Under the pieces are notes generated by a model. That model saw only the letters and a program-made list of their open reading frames with translations, made no database searches and was not told the origin of the DNA. A stretch of DNA of 64,000 nucleotides from NCBI GenBank assembly GCA_010015655.1, contig ML976694.1, positions 585,512-649,511 on the forward strand, written 5' to 3'. The stretch is from Bimuria novae-zelandiae CBS 107.79. Its lineage: Eukaryota; Ascomycota; Dothideomycetes; Pleosporales; Didymosphaeriaceae. The position numbers and the translations under genes are program-made. This document shows, in pieces, positions 58,901-64,000 of this stretch. How positions within the stretch are numbered: the first letter of the stretch is position 1; every line of letters starts with the position of its first letter.

Positions 58901-61620
58901 AGCTCTAAGGAGCTAAGTGGTTTACGAAATTTAACGTCTAAGATAGATTCTATAGGATTTAAATAGTAAAGGGTTATAAGTAGAAAATAGCTTTCTACAC
59001 GCGATATAGCCTCTTTAAGTATATAATTATACTAATAATGCTAACTAACGTACTAGTAACCTTTTAGGAGCTTATAAATTAGGTATTATATAAATACTTA
59101 GACGTTTTCTGCACAGCATACATCGATGACATATTAATATACTCAAGCGGAACTTTAGAGGAACATAAGAAACATGTTTGTAAGGTGTTACAAAAGTTAT
59201 AAGAGCATAGATTGCTCCTACACTTAAAGAAATGTGAATTCCACGTTACGGAAACGGAATATTTGGGATTCGTGATATCCTAGGACGGTATTAAAATAGA
59301 TTTAAAAAAAATTATAATAATAAAAAAATAGCTACTACTTAAATTAGTAAAGAATATCTAATTTTTCTTAGGCTTTACTAACTTCTATTATAAATTTATT
59401 AGGAACTACTCTAAGGTTACCGCCCTACTAATAGAACTTATAAAGAAAGGAAAATAGCGACCTCTATAGAAGGTAAAGGGAAAAGCTTTTAAGTAACTAA
59501 AGCGCCTATTCCTAACGGCACCCCTACTATAAATATATAACCCAGAGCGGCAATATCGTATCTACACAGACGCATTAGATTATGCGCTAGGGGCTATATT
59601 ACTATAAGAATATAATAATTAAAAATAAAAACTAGTCTTCTACCACGCAAGAAAGCTTTTAGGAGTAGAGCTTAACTATAAAATTTATAATGAGGAATTA
59701 TTAGTAATTATTAACTACTTTAAGTAATAAAAAGCGCAGCTTAAAGGAGCTAAATACTAAATAACGGTGTTTTTTAATAATTTTAATCTTATGCGCTTTA
59801 TAATAACTAAAAAGCTTAATTAATAATAGACTAAATAGTCTAAATAGATAATAGAATTTAACTTTTATATTACGCATCTGCTAAGAAACGCGAACGCTAT
59901 AGTAAACGCACTTAGTAAATAATTAAATCTTATAAAAGAAAATAATAAACATAACTACGTCGCAATCTTAACCTATGCAAAGGACAGAGCCCTTCGCTAT
60001 AATAAGATATAGCTCGCGCTAGCACTAAAAGTACGACGGGCAGACTTTACCTATTATAGACTAGTTATAGAAGGGATATAAGATTATAATAGGCTTATAG
60101 ATAAGGATTGCCAAGCATTTAATTTTTACTCAGCTATTAAATTAATAGCACGAGACTATTAAAACTATATTTAGATTAGTAAGCAAATGGCTCTACTACT
60201 AATTAAAAAGTTATATAAAGATAAGGACTAGGGACGCCTAAAAATTACTAAAATAACGCGTTAGATTGCGAATAAATATACTATTCTTTAGCTACGCTAA
60301 GTGGTATAGAAGGTTCTAGGTAATTATTTAGCTTGTTATAAGAATAAGCCTAAGAGATATAAGCCCTATAGTCTCTTATAGCTACTATAGCCACCCCTAA
60401 GTCTATAGTCTAGTGTAACTATAGACTTTATAATAAAGCTACTAGTATTATTAGCACTAGGGAATAAGGATTCTTATAACTTAATTTTAGTTATAATCTA
60501 CTAACCTACTAAGGAATTAAGGTTTATACTAATAAAAGAAGCTATATAAGTAAAAGAATTAGCCTATATAGTAGAATAAGAACTAATATTATCAGTTAGA
60601 TAACTTAATAAGTTTATTATAGATAAGGCTAGAATATTTACATTATCGTATTAGACTACGTTTATGGCTAAATTAAGAATTAAATATAAGCTTACGACGA
60701 GCTTCCACCTTAAGATAGATAGCTAAACTAAGCAAATAAACTAGACACTAGAATAATACCTTAGGGTATATATAAATAAGCTTTAAGATAATTAGGTTAA
60801 GCTATTACCTATAGCCTAGCTAGCATATAATAGCACAAGATCGGCGACTATAAGGTACTCGCCGTACTACGCCAATCACGGATGTGAGCCAACGACTTAC
60901 CAGGACCTATTAGACATCGAAAGCGTTGCAAAGAACGTAGCTAATAAGGCGAAGCTTATATAGGTATTACACGAAACGCTACGAAAAAATATTACGTAAC
61001 GTAATAAGTAAATAGTAACAAAAATAAAAAAAAAGGATTAAGGGACTAACTTTAAAAAGGGGAATAGAGTCCTCCTCTTATAAAAAAAACTTTAGAATTA
61101 CACGGCTAAGCAAGATATTAGATAACCTATAAAAAAAACTATTTAAAATTTAAGAGGTTAGAAGACTAGTAAATTTTAAACTATAATTACTTATAAATAT
61201 ACGTATACACCTAGTCTTCTATAAATTATTATTAAAACTAGCACTACTAGACGCCGAGCTAGAAGCTTAACTTAAACTTAAGAATAAGAAGTATAAGGTT
61301 AAAGTAATTAGAGACCTATAGAAAATTGGCCGTTAGTATAAGTACCTAGTAAAGTAGGAAGGATGGCCAGAGAGCTATAATACGTAGGAACTAGTATAGA
61401 ACCTTATAAACTATAAGATAGCGCTAGAGAAGTTTTACGCGGAGCATCTAAAAGTCCTATAGCCAGATTAGCCAGGAACTTAGAAAAGTTAAAAGATATA
61501 GAAGGATTAAAAGAAGTTAATAAGTTAGCCTATAACTAGCCTAAGTTAAATATAAGTAGTAATAGTAAAGATAAAATAAGGGCGCCAGCGTTTATACTCT
61601 TAAAAAAAAGGCTTTAGGAT
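55980..61620 (+). pseudogene. Gypsy B gag-pol relic with chromodomain
   Basis: Gag zinc knuckle at 56822-56863: C-L-*-C-G-K-Q-G-H-F-A-K-N-C, with one TGA inside the knuckle (CGA to TGA is likely). RT with [10 protein letters not shown] at 59117-59146, the catalytic Asp pair intact. RNase H near 59560-59800 (Y-T-D-A, A-L-G-A-I-L-L). Integrase with T-I-D-F-I-I-K near 60420 and F-H-L-K-I-D-S..Q-T-L-E near 60700-60755. Chromodomain at about 61334-61400 (Y-K-Y-L-V-K-*-E-G-W-P-E-S-Y-N-T), which in active relatives steers integration to heterochromatin. Many RIP stops elsewhere; inactive. Confidence 0.88.
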
Positions 61621-62134
61621 CTTATCCTTACGCTCTAGACGCTTTAACTTTTTTATTAATATAATTTTTTTAGCTTATAATAGCGTTTTTTTTAAATATT
61701 AAATAACTTTTATTCTCTTTAAGCTTGTTCCTCCTTTAAGAAAAAAATATTACCCTAAAGATAGCGTTACTCTACCTTTCTCTTTTAACGCTTAGTCTAC
61801 GTTAAAACTAGACTATACTAAACTTTTGTCTAAATATAATAAGCGTAAAAACTAGTAAATAATTTTAATACGTACTTTAGCCCCTTTTCTTTATACTACT
61901 TATATAGAGTTAGTATCTTTACGTTTGCGTCTAGAATAGCCTTTATCTAGTCCTAACAACGTTAGGTAGAAGACGTTATTAAGACTTTAAGTATAATTAG
62001 GTAGGTAATAAGAAGGGTATAAGGTAGACTTATAGTAAAAGGCCTTAATGGCTACTTATACGCGCGCGCACTAGCGCCGCCGTATAATTATAAAATAATA
62101 GGTATTAAGATAATTACTCTAAAAGTGGGGATAA

Positions 62135-62610
62135 TATTATGAGCTTAGGAAACCTAGATAGTAATATAACTATAAATAAAGATAAATAGGGGAGGTAAAT
62201 AAAGTTATACTATAACTAGCCCATAAGAGTTTACGGAGTCGCTTATATTAGCTAAAATTACGTAACCCTAATTTAATAGCAGCTTTAGATTAAGGTAATC
62301 TACTAAGAGCTTCGAACTAAGGTGATCTACTAAGAGGGCTAGATTACCTAAAGATAAAGGAAGAAACAGACTAGTATATAGTATAGTAGATTCTCTTATA
62401 TTATTTCCTTTCTTATATTTAACTTCTATATCTTCTGTGCAAGTACGTTCTCCTATATAAACTAATAGTTATCTTACTTTATTATAAAATTAAATTATTT
62501 AGCCTCGTACTAAATGTCGTATTAACTTATACTATTAAATAATCTATAAAGCACTACGATACCTTACCGCCCTAACCTAGATCAGAATATGGTGTGAGCG
62601 CCTTATAACA
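62135..62610 (+). repeat. Gypsy B 3' LTR
   Basis: 476 bp. Starts TATTATGAGCTT where the 5' LTR has TGTTACGAGCTC, three transitions. Followed by AATAA. Confidence 0.92.
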
Positions 62611-63325
62611 AATAACTACTACTTAGCGTATATAGATAACGTTCTTATCTTCTTTAGTAGTAGATAAAAAGATCACGAAGAGAAAGTACATACTCTAATT
62701 AAAAGTTAGGGGCCGTAGGACTATACTTAAATATTAAAATATTAAAGTTCTATATTAAAAAGACTAAGTACCTTTAATTTATTATAGAAGTTAACAAGGG
62801 CGTAAGCATAGACCTAGATAAAGCCTAAGTAATTTAGAAATAAAAGCTTCTAATTTTAGTAAAAGGTGTCTAAAGCTTTATAGGCTTTATAAACTTTTAT
62901 TAAAAATTTATATAAAACTTCTCTAGCATAGTAAGCCCCCTTATAAAGCTTACTAGTAAAGGAGTAGAATTTATCTAGGGATAAGAGTAGTAGTATATAT
63001 TTAACTTCTTAGAGATAGCGTTCTATATAGACCCCGCGCTAGCCTACTTTAACCCTAAATAAGAATTAGTACTAGAAGTAGATGCCTTTAGCTAGTTAAT
63101 TAGGGGATACTTCTTTTAGTATAATAATAACGGATTCTGCGCCTAGTAGCTTACTTTTTAGTAAAAAATAGCCTAGTGAAATATAACAATACTATTTTTA
63201 ATAAAAAGATACTCGTAGTTATTAAATGCGTAGTTAAATAAGACTATATATATTAAGTAGTAAAGCACCTTATAGTCTACACTAATTATAAAAACCTTAC
63301 GTATTTTGTTACTTAATAAAGGTTA
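62611..63325 (+). mobile_element. Gypsy C, continuation after gypsy B (RT end, RNase H)
   Basis: Resumes exactly at the RT catalytic box: N-Y-Y-L-A-Y-I-D-N-V-L-I-F (about 62614-62652), then K-Y-L-G-F-I-I-E, F-I-G-F-I-N-F-Y, and an RNase H-like D-A-F-S near 63080, fading after L-I-I-K-T-L-R-I near 63295. The C-terminal half (integrase, 3' LTR) is missing; similarity ends near 63325, where pogo relic P begins. Confidence 0.75.
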
Positions 63326-63907
63326 GGCAAACGACATGTTTAGTAGGCAGACACACTTAACGTGTTTTATAAGCGAGTGCGCATTACAAGCGAGCGCGCA
63401 CCCTACTAACTTTATACACCTCTATATATAAATATCTTAACCACGTTAAGAGATAATATCTAGATATTAATAAGATAGATTAAGCAATATCTAAAGTATC
63501 TTTTTCCACGTGCGTGAGTTATGCCCAGTCTCTCTACACCTCTTGCAGCGCGCTAGGGCCTGGCGGCTATAGCCTAATCGCTCTATATCTTGATGCTGTT
63601 CACGCTCTATCTGCTAGTTAGCCTCCTTTTAAGCAAGTATGTTCTCTCCCTCTCCCTTTATTAAGGTTCTTTACCTTTGTATCTGCTTCTTCTTGCGCTG
63701 CCTACGCTTTATTACTACCTTATTAGCTCTTTTAAGGCTAGTGATCTAATCGCGCATTAGCTTAGCTAAAAGTATTATTACCTCTACCCCCTTCTTAAGC
63801 TAGCTAATTACCTTAATAATTAAGGCTAGCGACGAGCTCTTATGCCGCTATACGTAATTACGTATTAATGTTAATTAAGTATTAAGCTCGTGTACGTTGC
63901 TTAGTGT
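63325..63907 (-). mobile_element. Pogo-like relic P, cut by the telomere
   Basis: Minus-strand C-terminus of a pogo/Fot1-type transposase: K-R-R-Q-R-K-K-K-Q-I-Q-R near 63690, G-E-G-E-N-I-L-A near 63640, then the zinc-knuckle end R-C-K-R-C-R-E-T-G-H-N-S-R-T at about 63510-63555 (final Cys changed to Trp). Left of it, 63330-63420 is probably the 3' terminal region, with a direct repeat AAGCGAG(T/C)GCGC. Its 5' part would lie beyond the chromosome end. Confidence 0.72.
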
Positions 63908-64000
63908 TTAGGGTTAGGGTTAGGGTTAGGGTTAGGGTTAGGGTTAGGGTTAGGGTTAGGGTTAGGGTTAGGGTTAGGGTTAGGGTTAGGGTTAGGGTTA
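63908..64000 (+). repeat. Telomere, (TTAGGG)15.5
   Basis: 93 bp of uninterrupted TTAGGG reaching the last base. The G-rich strand runs 5'-3' outward, as expected for a right chromosome end. No degenerate repeats in front of it. Confidence 0.98.

Larger units (their letters stand above)
55402..62610 (+). mobile_element. Gypsy B: complete chromodomain Ty3/gypsy element in gypsy C
   Basis: 7209 bp. LTRs 55402-55878 (477 bp) and 62135-62610 (476 bp), perfect AATAA duplications (55397-55401 and 62611-62615), and a polypurine tract AAAAGTGGGGA just before the 3' LTR. A gag-pol follows the order zinc knuckle, protease, RT, RNase H, integrase, chromodomain. RIP is patchy: 56575-57370, 59105-59290 and about 60830-60935 are nearly free of it. 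Confidence 0.93.

Noticed and set aside
1..64000. CRISPR arrays, tRNA, rRNA, riboswitches, bacterial operons
   Set aside because: None seen; the sequence is a eukaryotic chromosome end. Tandem repeats present are the telomere, the 17-bp and 56-bp repeats and short LTR-internal units.

Overview
The window is the right-hand end of a chromosome of a RIP-proficient filamentous ascomycete (Pezizomycotina). It ends in a TTAGGG array that runs off the last base. Short 49-57 nt GT..AG introns, a class II secretory peroxidase, Tad1-like LINE, chromodomain Ty3/gypsy, Ty1/copia, hAT, pogo and Tc1-like elements all fit that group. A Dothideomycete is a reasonable guess but cannot be settled here. Nearly all repeats have lost CpA/TpG in favour of TpA, so their reading frames are full of TAG/TAA where Gln or Trp is expected: repeat-induced point mutation (RIP).

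Layout. 1-6930: a Tad1-like LINE, entering from the left edge and split by a complete hAT element (2657-5983). 6950-12031: a base-balanced island with a broken Tc1-like transposase (8160-9625) and an intact protein kinase gene with one intron (10039-11509). 12034-29195: one nested insertion flanked by TA. It is an outer TA-type DNA transposon (X1, minus), holding a second copy in the opposite direction (X2, plus, 14203-28905), holding a gypsy element (E, minus, 15979-28038), holding a copia element (20878-26154); four solo LTRs are scattered through it. Removing it joins the kinase island to the next island. 29198-34150: second half of the gene island, with a class II peroxidase (31050-31968, plus) and a Rieske ring-hydroxylating-type oxygenase (32225-33523, minus) facing each other. 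34155-36560: a pogo element and an abutting 5' fragment of a second copy. 36569-37430: a short tandem repeat and an unidentified base-balanced island. 37440-63907: a second nest: gypsy D (minus) is broken by copia 2 (39721-48459, itself broken by hAT 2) and then by gypsy A (48994 on), which is broken by gypsy C (about 52541 on), which is broken by complete gypsy B (55402-62610) and by a pogo-like relic P that runs into the telomere at 63908.

Only three host genes look functional: the kinase, the peroxidase and the Rieske oxygenase. The latter two are a convergent pair of oxidative enzymes; they need not share a pathway. Everything else is transposon debris, but with exact target-site duplications at most junctions, so the order of insertion can be read. 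The distal halves of D, A, C and P are all absent, which suggests that the chromosome was truncated inside P and capped by new telomere repeats.
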